DNA of 64,000 nt. Source: Robiginitalea sediminis. Lineage in GTDB: Bacteria > Bacteroidota > Bacteroidia > Flavobacteriales > Flavobacteriaceae. Below are positions 25,848-34,416 of the stretch, piece after piece. The stretch lies in the NCBI RefSeq assembly GCF_002198115.1, contig NZ_NGNR01000003.1, positions 1-64,000 of the forward strand, given 5' to 3'. Below the pieces are notes generated by a model. The model had not been told where the DNA came from and did no database searches. It worked only from the letters and a program-made list of their open reading frames with translations. Made by a program: the position numbers and the translations under genes. Position 1 is the stretch's first letter. Every line of letters begins with the position of its first letter.

Positions 25848-27521
25848 TCAGGAATTTTGGGTCAGGGAGGCGGCAAGCGCCCCCAGTTGCTCGTAGTGCT
25901 TCATGCGGTCTTTGAGGGTGGCCGCGGCCTTCGGCCTTGGGCTGTATTGTTTTTCGATGGGGCTACCCATCCGCGCTGCTGCAGTGCCCACATCGGGGTA
26001 TATACCTGCCGCCACGGCAGCGTAAATGGCAGCCCCCAGGGCAGGTGCATGGTCGGAGGCGGCTACCCGGATGGGCCGGTCCAGGACGTCGGCCAGGGTC
26101 TGCATGATCAGAGACGATTTGCGGGCCACCCCTCCAATGCCGATGACCTGGTCTATCCGGACCCCTTCCTCCTCGAAGCGGTCTACAATCTTTTTGGAAC
26201 CGAAACAAATGGCGTGCACCAGAGCCAGGAAAATATGGGGGGCCGAACTGCCCAGGCTGAGGCAGGCCATGGCACTTTGGAGCCCCTGGTGGGCATCCGG
26301 GCTGCGGCGCCCGTTGATCCAGTCCAGGGCAATGGGGATGGCTTCCTCCAATGGGATTGCTTCGGCAGCGCGGGAGAGCTCCTCCAACAGGTTATGCTCC
26401 AGGTCTTCCCTCAGGGCGAGGCGTTGGGATTCATCCAGTACAGGGTGGTTATACACCAGGTGTTCCAGGGGCCAGGCCACCACGCCCCCGAACCAGGCCA
26501 AAAGGTCGCCAAAGGCCGACTGCCCGGCTTCCAGCCCAATTTTCCCGGGGATGACCGACCCGTTAACCTGTCCGCAAATACCGCGGACGGCTTTCGTCGC
26601 CAGTTCCGGGGCATCGCTTACCATGATATCGCAGGTGGAGGTGCCCATGACCCGCACCAGCGCATGCGGCCCGATTCCGGCTCCCACAGCCCCCGCATGG
26701 GCATCGAAGGTACCCACGGCCACGGCGATGCCGGGGTTCAGCCCCAGCCTCCCGGCCCACTCGGGGCACAATCCGCCGGCGCTTTCATCGGAAGTATGGG
26801 AATGGGTGTAAAGGCGATCCCGGAGGCTGCCCAGGCCGGGGTGCAGGGCATCCAGGAAGGCCTTGGACGGGAGCCCGCCCCAGGACTCGTGCCACATCGC
26901 CTTGTGGCCGGCAGCGCAGCGGCTGTGTTTAAAGGATTGCAGGTCGCCACCGCCTACCAGGAGGTAGGTCATCAGGTCGCAGTGTTCCATCCAACTCCAG
27001 GCGGCTTCCCCAACATCCGGGTCTGTAGCCGTGATATGCATGATTTTGGCCCAGAACCATTCCGAGGAATAAATCCCGCCCACAAACTGCGTGAAGTCCG
27101 GGCCATCCCACACCCTCGCCAGGTTGTTGATGGCTTCTGCCTCGGCCAGGGCCGTATGGTCTTTCCACAGGACGACCATGGCATTCGGGTTTTCCGAAAA
27201 CGTCTCGGTCAAAGCCAGGGGGGTTCCTTCCCGGGTAACGGGGAGGGGGGAGGAGCCGGTGGTATCCACGCATAGCCCTTTAACGCTGGCTTTCGGGACC
27301 CCGCTTTGCTCCATAACGCTGCGGACGGTCGCTTCCATCCCTTCCAGGTGGTCCAGGGGGTGCTGCCGATAGCGGTTGGAAGGCGCATGGCAATAGAGTC
27401 CTTTGGCCCACCTGGGGTAATGAAATACAGCGGCCGCCTGTTCGGTGCCCGTATCGGTATCCACCAATACGGCCCGAACCGAGTCGGTACCAAAGTCCAG
27501 GCCGAGGGTATACGTTTTCAT
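25848..27521 (-). CDS. araB: Ribulokinase
   Basis: 557 aa FGGY-family kinase. It phosphorylates L-ribulose with ATP. The N-terminal nucleotide fold starts LGLDFGTDSVRAVLVD; the C-terminal domain has VIGIGGVARKSSLIMQTLADVLDRPIRVAASDHAPALGAAIYAAVAAG. The middle region GICGQVNGSVIPGKIGLEAGQSAFGDLLAWF is typical of AraB. It lies two bases after abfA and directly adjoins araD. Confidence 0.96.
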   Translation of the reverse strand: MKTYTLGLDFGTDSVRAVLVDTDTGTEQAAAVFHYPRWAKGLYCHAPSNRYRQHPLDHLEGMEATVRSVMEQSGVPKASVKGLCVDTTGSSPLPVTREGTPLALTETFSENPNAMVVLWKDHTALAEAEAINNLARVWDGPDFTQFVGGIYSSEWFWAKIMHITATDPDVGEAAWSWMEHCDLMTYLLVGGGDLQSFKHSRCAAGHKAMWHESWGGLPSKAFLDALHPGLGSLRDRLYTHSHTSDESAGGLCPEWAGRLGLNPGIAVAVGTFDAHAGAVGAGIGPHALVRVMGTSTCDIMVSDAPELATKAVRGICGQVNGSVIPGKIGLEAGQSAFGDLLAWFGGVVAWPLEHLVYNHPVLDESQRLALREDLEHNLLEELSRAAEAIPLEEAIPIALDWINGRRSPDAHQGLQSAMACLSLGSSAPHIFLALVHAICFGSKKIVDRFEEEGVRIDQVIGIGGVARKSSLIMQTLADVLDRPIRVAASDHAPALGAAIYAAVAAGIYPDVGTAAARMGSPIEKQYSPRPKAAATLKDRMKHYEQLGALAASLTQNS

Positions 27522-27523
27522 GC

Positions 27524-29071
27524 CTATTCGGAAGTCAGGACTATTACGGAAAACGGCGGGAGTTCCATCCGGAGCACCCCATTTTGGAGCTTGAAATCCG
27601 TAAAGGCTTTTGGTTTTATGTTTTCGGGGTCCTCAAAGGTATTGTGGTCCTGGAGGTTGTCAGACGACAGGATTTCGGCAGTAAAACCTGAAACCCCTTG
27701 CCCGGAGAGGTCTATTTCCACCTTCTGGGCCTCGGAGGCGTGGATGTTCACCAAGGAGAGACTCATGGCCCCGTTCTCAGACCTGGAAGCCGAAACCGAC
27801 AGGGCGGGCAAGGATTCCTCCCCCATGCTATAGGAGGGGGCATCAAACTCCACCGGGAGCAAGGTGGCATCCTGGTGCACCTTATACATGCGCATCACAT
27901 GGTAGGTTGGGGTCAGGAGCATTTTTTCCTCTTCGGTCAGGATAACCGCCTGCAGGACATTGACCGTCTGGGCCAGGTTGGCCATTTTAACGCGCCGTGC
28001 GTGGTTGTTGAAAATGTTGAGCACCATCCCGGCAATCATGGCATCGCGCATGGTGTTTTGCTGGAAAAGGAACCCGGGGTTGGTCCCGTCTACCACGTCG
28101 TACCAGCCTCCCCATTCATCGACGATCAGATCTACCTTCCCCTCCGGATCGTACCGGTCCATGATGGCGGAATGCTCGCGGATAAGTTCATCCATGAGCC
28201 AGGATTTCTGCATGGTTTTGAAGTAGTCGGTTTCTGTAAACCGGGTGGAGGAACTTTTGGCCGACCAGTCGATCACCGAATAGTGGTGCAGGGCTACGGC
28301 ATTGAGCATGCGGTGCGGGATGTCCCGCATCAGGACCTCCGTCCAGTTGTAGTCTGCATCGCTAGCGCCAGAGGCGATTTTATAAATACCGCCTTCCATC
28401 CCGGCATCGGACATAAAGGTGGCGTATTGCCGGTAGATGTCGGCATAGTATTCGGGGCGCATATGCCCGCCACAGCCCCAGGCCTCGTTGCCAATACCCC
28501 AGTATTTCACCCCCCACGGGGTTTCGCGTCCATTTTTAGCCCGGAGGTCCGACATGGGGCTGGTGCCGTTAAAATTGGTGTATTGCACCCAGTCTGCCAG
28601 TTCCTGTACCGTGCCACTGCCCACGTTCCCGGAAATATAGGGTTCCGTCTCCAGTAGTTCGCAAAGGTTGAGGAATTCGTGGGTACCAAAGCTGTTGTCT
28701 TCCGTGACCCCGCCCCACCAGGTATTCACAATTGTGGGGCGCCCGGCTTTGGGACCGATGCCATCCTTCCAGTGGTAGGTGTCTGCAAAACAGCCCCCGG
28801 GCCAGCGGAGGTTGGGGATGTCCAGGTCCCGCAGGGCCTGCACGATGTCGTTTCGCACCCCTGCCGTATTGGGGATGGGGCTTTGCTCCCCCACATAAAA
28901 CCCTCCGTAGATGCACCGGCCAAGGTGTTCGGCGAAGTGGCCGTAGATATGCCGGCTGATGACGGTTTTCCCGGGCCCGTCCGACAGGGTTATCCGGGTC
29001 GTTTCCTGGCCGGAAGCCATTAATATGGATAGGGTGGCCCCCAGGGTATAACCCCATTTTCGTATGCCCAT
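27524..29071 (-). CDS. abfA: Alpha-L-arabinofuranosidase, GH51
   Basis: 515 aa. It releases L-arabinose from arabinans, arabinoxylans or their oligomers. The acid/base Glu is in [13 protein letters not shown] and the nucleophile Glu in [10 protein letters not shown], as in GH51. The N-terminus ([20 protein letters not shown]) looks like a signal peptide, so the enzyme would act in the periplasm or outside, before uptake by the symporter. First gene of the operon, with a strong leader hairpin between it and the divergent regulator. Confidence 0.95.
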   Translation of the reverse strand: MGIRKWGYTLGATLSILMASGQETTRITLSDGPGKTVISRHIYGHFAEHLGRCIYGGFYVGEQSPIPNTAGVRNDIVQALRDLDIPNLRWPGGCFADTYHWKDGIGPKAGRPTIVNTWWGGVTEDNSFGTHEFLNLCELLETEPYISGNVGSGTVQELADWVQYTNFNGTSPMSDLRAKNGRETPWGVKYWGIGNEAWGCGGHMRPEYYADIYRQYATFMSDAGMEGGIYKIASGASDADYNWTEVLMRDIPHRMLNAVALHHYSVIDWSAKSSSTRFTETDYFKTMQKSWLMDELIREHSAIMDRYDPEGKVDLIVDEWGGWYDVVDGTNPGFLFQQNTMRDAMIAGMVLNIFNNHARRVKMANLAQTVNVLQAVILTEEEKMLLTPTYHVMRMYKVHQDATLLPVEFDAPSYSMGEESLPALSVSASRSENGAMSLSLVNIHASEAQKVEIDLSGQGVSGFTAEILSSDNLQDHNTFEDPENIKPKAFTDFKLQNGVLRMELPPFSVIVLTSE

Positions 29072-29093
29072 AAGTGGAGGTTTTTTGAAGGTA

Positions 29094-29118
29094 GAAGCCG
29101 TGGAAAGACCACGGCTTC
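29094..29118 (-). promoter_or_regulatory. Leader hairpin upstream of abfA
   Basis: A perfect 10-base inverted repeat, GAAGCCGTGG/CCACGGCTTC with a five-base loop, lies 23 bases before the abfA start. It has no T tract on the minus strand after it, so it is not an ordinary terminator. It may stabilise the leader or be an operator. Confidence 0.5.
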
Positions 29119-29195
29119 AGGAAGTTAACTAAACTGAAAAATACTAATTCAAAATGAGCTACGGATTCAGAAAGCTGAACAAGTCTCTCCTTAAG

Positions 29196-29218
29196 TGTAT
29201 TTGATACATTTTAAATGT
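29196..29218. promoter_or_regulatory. Candidate AraR operator, overlapping palindromes
   Basis: TGTAT-TTG-ATACA (29196-29208) overlaps ACATTT-T-AAATGT (29206-29218). They lie between the divergent abfA operon and araR, the natural place for the operator of a Nudix-type AraR. No binding data are available, and the assignment is by symmetry and location only. Confidence 0.45.
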
Positions 29219-29347
29219 AAGCAAAGAATGGGTTCCCTCCAAATTTTCCTGCGCGAAAGTGCGGATGCAGGATCATTTTGCTATATTGGCCGTAAAGGTC
29301 ATGGGAGGTTACCCTGGTGCCACCCATACCTTGTATACGACCATCGC

Positions 29348-30040
29348 ATGGGATTAAAATACTATAAGTCTGAGGATAAGGTACTGCTGGCAGTAGACTG
29401 TATTATTTTCGGTTTCGACAACGGGGAACTTAAGATACTGCTGGTACGCCGCAACATGGAACCTGAAATGGGCAAATGGTCGCTCATAGGCGGGTTCATG
29501 AAGAAGGCCGAGGACCTGGACCAGGCGGCCACCCGCGTTTTGCAGAACCTCACCGGGCTGGGCGACATCTATATGGAACAGCTCTACACCTACAGCAAGG
29601 TAGACAGGGACCCCGGGCAGCGTACGATTTCGGTTGCCTATTTTGCCCTGATAGATGTGGCATCTCATCAGTTTGAAGGCGTACAGCTCGAAACAGCCAG
29701 GTGGTTTCCCCTCAGCGATGCCCCGGACCTGATATTCGACCACAACAAGATGGTGGCCAAGGCAGTGGCCCGCCTGCGCCGCAGGGCCCTGACCATGCCA
29801 ATTGGTTTTGAGCTCCTGCCGGACAAATTTACCATGCGGCAGCTTCAAACCCTCTATGAATGCATCCTGGACAAGGAGCTGGACAAGCGCAACTTTATCA
29901 ACAAGTTCAAATCCCTGGACGTGCTTATCCGTCTCGACGAGAAGGACATGACCGTGGCGCGCAAAGGCGCTTACCTGTATACCTTCGACAAGGACAAGTA
30001 CGACAGAAAGGTGGAAGAGGGCTTCTCTTTCAAGCTTTAA
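29348..30040 (+). CDS. araR: Nudix-type arabinose regulator AraR (NrtR family)
   Basis: 230 aa from ATG 29348 (MGLKYYKSEDKVLLAVDCIIFGFDNGELKILL); an earlier in-frame ATG would give a 51-residue extension with no family match. The N-terminal Nudix fold has GKWSLIGGFMKKAEDLDQAATRVLQNLTGL in place of a full Nudix box: catalytic Glu residues of the REXXEE core are lost (RVLQNL), as expected of a sensor rather than an enzyme. A C-terminal winged helix follows (FTMRQLQTLYECILDKELDKRNFINKF). NrtR-family AraR is known to control arabinose genes in Bacteroides. Divergent from abfA-araBDA, it is the likely repressor of that operon. Confidence 0.9.
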   Translation: MGLKYYKSEDKVLLAVDCIIFGFDNGELKILLVRRNMEPEMGKWSLIGGFMKKAEDLDQAATRVLQNLTGLGDIYMEQLYTYSKVDRDPGQRTISVAYFALIDVASHQFEGVQLETARWFPLSDAPDLIFDHNKMVAKAVARLRRRALTMPIGFELLPDKFTMRQLQTLYECILDKELDKRNFINKFKSLDVLIRLDEKDMTVARKGAYLYTFDKDKYDRKVEEGFSFKL

Positions 30041-30051
30041 CCTCTGCTTCT

Positions 30052-31005
30052 CTACTTTTTCCCTGCCTGCAAGTGGTGCTTTTCGATCTCCTCCGGACTC
30101 AGCCCGAGGAATGTGGCTGCATTGTTGTAGAAGATATCAGCTTTTTGTTCCAGGGACAGAAATGGCGCGCTGTTGATGTTGGCAATGGCCTGGTCGAAGG
30201 CGCCCTGGAAGACCATCTGGTCGGTCCCATACATAATGCGCTTGCCGAAACCGGCGTCCATAAGCCCTTTGAGGAAGCTGTGGAATTCTGCCTTCGGCAA
30301 CCCCCAGTTGATGACCCCCAGGTCCACATAGAGCTGCGGGTGGGCGTACATCAGAGCCTTCATGTCTTCCAGGTAGGGCCACCCGGCATGCATGATGTAG
30401 ATTTTCAATTTCGGGTGGGCCACCAGCACCCGCTCGATTTGCATGGGGTGGGCGTTTTCGGCCCGCACCCCGGAATAGCCTGCATACAGCGCCCCGGGAG
30501 GTCCACCCGGATAAATATGGTAGCCCACCGGCACCTCCAGGGTTTCGGCCAGTTCAAAATACGGGTCCAGTTCGGCATCGTCTGCCTGCACCCCGCTATA
30601 GTAGGCGGTCATTTCTGCCATCACCTGGAGTTCTCCGGACATAAAGCCGCGCCTGAGGGTTTCCAGGTCCCCGGAACCCCTACCTAAAAGGATGCGCTCG
30701 GGGTCCTCCGCTTCCCACTCCGGGTCGTAGTTTACAACAGCCTTTACAATACGGTGTTCCGCCATCTTGGCGAAGGTCCAGGCTTTGTGAGCTTCCAGGC
30801 TGGGGACGGCAGAATAGGTAATGCCGGTAAGCGAGTTGGTGAACTGCTTTCCGAGAATGGGAGAAGGCTCCTGGTAAGCATGGACATGCATATCGATGAT
30901 GGGCCCCGTATAGGGCTCCGACTGGCTTGTTGCCCGAACAAATGGCAAGAGGGACAGCCCAATTAGCAAGGCGCATCTCATTGGGAAGTGGCTTAAAGCT
31001 TTCAT
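30052..31005 (-). CDS. Secreted amidohydrolase (TIM-barrel)
   Basis: 317 aa with a signal peptide (CALLIGLSLLPFVRATSQ). The domain begins IIDMHVHAYQE, the metal-binding HxH of amidohydrolase-2 (decarboxylase-like) enzymes, and continues with VGYHIYPGGPPG, KLKIYIMHAGWPYLEDMKAL with a metal-ligand His, and RIMYGTDQMVFQ with the catalytic Asp. The substrate is unknown. Its stop lies 11 bases from the araR stop on the other strand, and it follows the AraC-type regulator by 11 bases. Confidence 0.9.
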   Translation of the reverse strand: MKALSHFPMRCALLIGLSLLPFVRATSQSEPYTGPIIDMHVHAYQEPSPILGKQFTNSLTGITYSAVPSLEAHKAWTFAKMAEHRIVKAVVNYDPEWEAEDPERILLGRGSGDLETLRRGFMSGELQVMAEMTAYYSGVQADDAELDPYFELAETLEVPVGYHIYPGGPPGALYAGYSGVRAENAHPMQIERVLVAHPKLKIYIMHAGWPYLEDMKALMYAHPQLYVDLGVINWGLPKAEFHSFLKGLMDAGFGKRIMYGTDQMVFQGAFDQAIANINSAPFLSLEQKADIFYNNAATFLGLSPEEIEKHHLQAGKK

Positions 31006-31016
31006 ATAGCTGAAGT

Positions 31017-31871
31017 TTATGTCATACCAAAGGTAATGGGACCTTCCGGGATAAAATTGTAAAATTCGGTACTCTTGGCGGGGAGTTTGTTAAAGGCCTT
31101 TGGGGTTATGCCCGAGTATCTTTTGAATTCCCGATTGAAATGCGACTGGTCGAAATACCCCAGGTCGTACGCAATTTGTGTCAGCGGCATCCGGGGCTGT
31201 AGGGCAATCTTTCGGATGGCCTGGTTAAAGCGGGCCAGGTTGGCGTACTGTTTTGGGGATGTGCCCAGGGTTTTGTTGAAAAGCTTTCGCACCCCCCGGT
31301 TGCTGAGGCATAGCGTATGGCTCAACCGGTCCATGGCCGGTCGTGACTCACCCTGCAGCAAACGCACCCCTGTGGTGATCCGGGTGTCCGGCAACACGCC
31401 CCGGGACGCTTTAACCAGGAATTCTTCCACAGCCCTGACCGCTACGGCAGGATTCGGGGCATCCGCAACCTGGTTGTACAGGGACTCCAGGTGGGATGCC
31501 TTAAAAAGGATGTCCAGGTCAGGGAGCTTGTCGGCAAATTCATCCATGGGTAGCCCAAGAAGGGCATGTAGGCCAAAGGGCTCGAACTGCACGTTTAACA
31601 TGCTTATAGATTGGCTCCGGTCCAGCACCATGGGACTCAGGCAGGAAGTGGAGGCAAAATTGCCCTTGGCCTGGCGGTTTCCCAGGACCACACCCCCCTT
31701 TAAAGTGATGCTGAGGTTTGTGGTGCAATTCGGAAACAGGCTAATATGCAGCCCCGGGTCTGCTGCGGGAAATTCCAAAAACGCAACAAACCGGACGATC
31801 GTCTTTAGGAAGGGATCGGCTGGCAGGAAGATACCCGGCATGGGCCCGGTGTTCATTGGGATCTCTTCCAA
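31017..31871 (-). CDS. AraC family transcriptional regulator
   Basis: 284 aa; a start at Met6 (MNTGPMPGIFL) is also possible. The N-terminal sensor domain is of the DUF6597/AraC-N type (FLEFPAADPGLHISLFPNCTTNLSITLKGGVV), and two C-terminal helix-turn-helix motifs are seen (MDRLSHTLCLSNRGVRKLFNKTLGTSPKQYANLARFNQAIR and LTQIAYDLGYFDQSHFNREFKRYSGITPKAF). It sits between the dienelactone hydrolase gene (six bases upstream) and the amidohydrolase gene, which it may regulate. Confidence 0.93.
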   Translation of the reverse strand: MEEIPMNTGPMPGIFLPADPFLKTIVRFVAFLEFPAADPGLHISLFPNCTTNLSITLKGGVVLGNRQAKGNFASTSCLSPMVLDRSQSISMLNVQFEPFGLHALLGLPMDEFADKLPDLDILFKASHLESLYNQVADAPNPAVAVRAVEEFLVKASRGVLPDTRITTGVRLLQGESRPAMDRLSHTLCLSNRGVRKLFNKTLGTSPKQYANLARFNQAIRKIALQPRMPLTQIAYDLGYFDQSHFNREFKRYSGITPKAFNKLPAKSTEFYNFIPEGPITFGMT

Positions 31872-31877
31872 TGCCCC

Positions 31878-32765
31878 TTATTTCAGATGTGTATCGAAGA
31901 AAGCAATGGTCCGTTCCCACGCCAGCTTGGCTGCCGCCTCGTCGTAGCGCGGGGTGGTATCGTTGTGGAAGCCGTGGTTGACGTCCGGGTAGATATGGGC
32001 GGTGTACACCTTGTTATTGGCTTTGAGGGCTGCCTCGTAGGCCGGCCACCCGGCGTTGACCCGTTCATCCAGCCCTGCATACTGCAAAAGCAGGGGCGCC
32101 TGGATGCCAGGAACCATTTCCTCCGGGGCCTGCCCCCCGTAAAAGGGGACGGCAGCGTCGAGTTCCGGCAGGCGGGCGGCCATCATATTGGAGATCCACC
32201 CCCCAAAACAGAACCCGACCACGCCCACCTTCCCGGTACAGCCCGGGTGGGTGTCCAGGTACCGGAAGGCAGCGATAAAGTCTTCGAGCATCTCATCCCG
32301 GTCCCGTTCGCGTTGCAGGGTACGACCGTCGTCGTCATTGCCAGGGTACCCGCCCAGTGGCGTAAGGGCATCAGGTGCCAGGGCCATGTAGCCGGCCAGG
32401 GCTGCCCGGCGGCAGACATCTTCGATATGGGGGTTGAGCCCGCGGTTTTCGTGGACAACCACAATCCCGGGAAGGGGGCCTTCCGCGGCAGCCGGACGCG
32501 CCAGCAATCCTTTTATGGAGCCCCCGCCCTTGGCAGATTCGTACGTGATGTACTCCGTGTGTAGCCTGGGGTCGTCCTGGCGGACCTGTAACTTGTTCAC
32601 ATAGTCCGGCATGATAAAACTCATCAGGGACATTACGGTAATCCCGCCTACGGCGTAAGTGGACAGTTTGTCCATAAACTGCCGGCGGCTGATCTGGTTA
32701 TGTGCATAGGCGTCATAGAGGTCGAATACCTCCTGACGGATGTCTTCTTTGCGCAATTTTTTCAT
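31878..32765 (-). CDS. Dienelactone hydrolase family protein
   Basis: 295 aa from ATG 32765 ([34 protein letters not shown]); the longer reading adds a low-complexity leader and is not needed. A charged leader with [25 protein letters not shown] resembles a twin-arginine export signal placed after an extra helix, as seen in related flavobacterial proteins. The alpha/beta hydrolase core has the nucleophile in [16 protein letters not shown] (Cys), Asp in the [12 protein letters not shown] region, and His in [11 protein letters not shown]. It hydrolyses an unknown ester or lactone. A possible -7 box TACCTTGG (32805-32798) lies upstream. Confidence 0.92.
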   Translation of the reverse strand: MKKLRKEDIRQEVFDLYDAYAHNQISRRQFMDKLSTYAVGGITVMSLMSFIMPDYVNKLQVRQDDPRLHTEYITYESAKGGGSIKGLLARPAAAEGPLPGIVVVHENRGLNPHIEDVCRRAALAGYMALAPDALTPLGGYPGNDDDGRTLQRERDRDEMLEDFIAAFRYLDTHPGCTGKVGVVGFCFGGWISNMMAARLPELDAAVPFYGGQAPEEMVPGIQAPLLLQYAGLDERVNAGWPAYEAALKANNKVYTAHIYPDVNHGFHNDTTPRYDEAAAKLAWERTIAFFDTHLK

Positions 32766-32847
32766 GGTGGAAGGACGGTTATAGGATTGTGCTCCTTCCA
32801 AGGTAGTGTTTTCCTCCGGGCCCGGCAAACCCTTGCGTTGTATGCGC

Positions 32848-33357
32848 TTAGCTGGTTTGCGCCTCTATGCCCGCCCACTGGAGTATGGGTTCCAGGCTGG
32901 CCTTGTCCATATAATCGAAGCCTTCCCGCATGCGCCTGCCGGCTTCGGGGTCCTGGTTGGCTTTGCCGGCCAGCCGGAGCATCCACCGCAGCCAGAAGGG
33001 CAGCGCAGAGAGGTCCAGCCTGCCCCTGAGGGCCACCACATCCATAGCACTGCGCATCTCATGGGGCAGGTGCCGCTCGAGCCAGGTATCCAGGTCGGGG
33101 TGCCCGGGGGGCGTTCCCGAAACGGTAAACAGCAGGATGGGTTTTTCCCGGATGGTTTCCCAATGGGACGCAAGCCACTTTTTTACGGTAGGGGCACCCA
33201 CTATAATGGAAGTGCCCAGGATGAGCCGCTCAAACCCGGAATGATCCGGGGCTGGTGCGGCAACATCGAATACGGGATACCCGGTGGCCTGATGCAACCA
33301 GGTGGCGTATTGGCGCGTACTCCCGTATTTTCCTGAGAAGTAAATGGCCGTTTTCAT
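32848..33357 (-). CDS. Flavodoxin-domain protein
   Basis: 169 aa. The N-terminal FMN-phosphate loop is [16 protein letters not shown], followed by VFDVAAPAP and [24 protein letters not shown], the pattern of the HemG-like flavodoxin_5 group. It is probably a cytoplasmic electron carrier or a protoporphyrinogen oxidase-like protein; membrane segments are not evident and the function cannot be settled. It follows the gerW hairpin and may be read from the same promoter. Confidence 0.87.
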   Translation of the reverse strand: MKTAIYFSGKYGSTRQYATWLHQATGYPVFDVAAPAPDHSGFERLILGTSIIVGAPTVKKWLASHWETIREKPILLFTVSGTPPGHPDLDTWLERHLPHEMRSAMDVVALRGRLDLSALPFWLRWMLRLAGKANQDPEAGRRMREGFDYMDKASLEPILQWAGIEAQTS

Positions 33358-33383
33358 AGGTGTTCTGATGGGGATTAAACGGG

Positions 33384-33407
33384 GGGCGGCCCCGACCGGG
33401 GCCGCCC
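33384..33407 (-). terminator. Hairpin after the ytfI-gerW pair
   Basis: An 11-base GC-rich inverted repeat (GGGCGGCCCCG/CGGGGCCGCCC) lies 21 bases after the gerW stop. The minus-strand T tract is weak (GTTTAAT), so termination may be partial and the flavodoxin gene could still be read. Confidence 0.5.
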
Positions 33408-33427
33408 ACTTTCACAAGAGCCGGGGT

Positions 33428-33802
33428 TTAAACCAATTCGGCTTCTTTTTCTTTCCGGCGGATATCGGCCCATTTGTCGATCAATTCCGGAACTTTTTCA
33501 AAGGCTGCGGACAAACCGTGGGCTTTTCCGGCTTCCAGGAAGGAGATGTTCTCCTTGTGGGTTACCAGGAATCCCATGGGCTCTATGCCCACACCACCGC
33601 CAGCGCCAAGGCCCTGGCCCATGCCTTTTTTGGGCGCATTGCCCTCTCCGCCTCCGGAGCCGAATCCGAGGCCTACTTTAATGACCGGTACGCAGGTGAA
33701 TTCACCCAGTTTAAAGGGTTCACCCACTACCGTTTCCGTTTTGGCTTCCGATTTCAGGAAATCGGTAACCTTTCCAAGGAGTTCTTCATAGTGCATTTCC
33801 AT
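33428..33802 (-). CDS. GerW/YtfJ family protein
   Basis: 124 aa from ATG 33802 (MEMHYEELLGKVTDFLKSEAKTETVVGEPFKLGEF). The Gly-rich core VGLGFGSGGGEGNAPKKGMGQGLGAGGGVGIEPMGFLVTHKENISFL matches the YtfJ/GerW family described as spore proteins in Bacillus. This organism is not a sporeformer, so the role must be different. The gene overlaps the end of the YtfI-like gene slightly if the longer start is used; with the chosen start it follows it by 10 bases. It belongs to a promoter carrying the Crp-type module described in the findings. Confidence 0.85.
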   Translation of the reverse strand: MEMHYEELLGKVTDFLKSEAKTETVVGEPFKLGEFTCVPVIKVGLGFGSGGGEGNAPKKGMGQGLGAGGGVGIEPMGFLVTHKENISFLEAGKAHGLSAAFEKVPELIDKWADIRRKEKEAELV

Positions 33803-33812
33803 GATAAAAGGT

Positions 33813-34310
33813 TTATGGGTTAACAATTGATTTTAATAGGTATACAGGTCGGTTCGTGATGCGAAAGGCCAGGCGGTTGTAGTGCCAGAAATTCACCCGG
33901 ACCCCCATCCCCCTTGTCTGGAGCAGGAAGGCCACCGGGTAGAGTTTGGCGTTCCAGACCGGATCACCCGTATCGAGGTCCCAGCTGAAATACCGCACCC
34001 GGAAACTCCGGAGCAACCGGATCCAGTTCAGGGTAATTCTGGAGCCATGGGCCTTTTTTTTGGATTTTTGTCGCCGGCGTCTCATCCGCATCCGCATCAG
34101 GTCTGTCGGGCGCCAGCAAAAGCTCGCAAAGGGTACGTGGAGTTTAACGTGAACGATTTCCTCTGCATCGTCTTCCAGACACGCCCGGGCCAGATGTCCG
34201 ACCCGGAGTTCCAACCTGTGGGTGGCCGTATCTGCCTTGAGATCCAGGGGCATCAGCAGGAGATATCCCAACAGTGCCAACAGGAGCGCCAAAACAACCA
34301 ACCAGGCCAT
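33813..34310 (-). CDS. YtfI-like (DUF2953) membrane protein
   Basis: 165 aa from ATG 34310 (MAWLVVLALLLALLGYLLLMPLDLKADT). A longer reading would run into the regulatory site at 34356-34369, so the later start is chosen. One N-terminal membrane helix, a basic stretch (MRMRMRRRRQKSKKKAH), then WDLDTGDPVWNAKLYPVAFLLQTRGMGVRVNFWHYNRLAFRITNRPVYLL, which resembles DUF2953. In Bacillus the DUF2953 gene ytfI sits directly before ytfJ, and the same pair is seen here, which supports the assignment. Function unknown. Confidence 0.65.
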   Translation of the reverse strand: MAWLVVLALLLALLGYLLLMPLDLKADTATHRLELRVGHLARACLEDDAEEIVHVKLHVPFASFCWRPTDLMRMRMRRRRQKSKKKAHGSRITLNWIRLLRSFRVRYFSWDLDTGDPVWNAKLYPVAFLLQTRGMGVRVNFWHYNRLAFRITNRPVYLLKSIVNP

Positions 34311-34325
34311 GTTTACGGTTTTGGG

Positions 34326-34369
34326 CAAAGGAAAAAAGAACAGGCCACCTGCACCATGATCTGGGTCAG
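34326..34369 (-). promoter_or_regulatory. Crp/Fnr-type module, ytfI-gerW promoter
   Basis: Gene orientation: CTGACCCAGATCAT (34369-34356), 22 bases, then TTCCTTTG (34333-34326). The -7 box ends 15 bases before the chosen ytfI-like start. One of ten copies of the same 44-bp arrangement. Confidence 0.75.
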
Positions 34370-34416
34370 GCAGCCTGTTTTTCAAGGTTTATTTCCGAGG
34401 AGGGAGGCCCTGGGGG

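Noticed and set aside
29297-29334. GTCAT followed by TACCTTGT before araR as an eleventh module
   Set aside because: There is no TGAY upstream half-site and the spacing is 24 bases.
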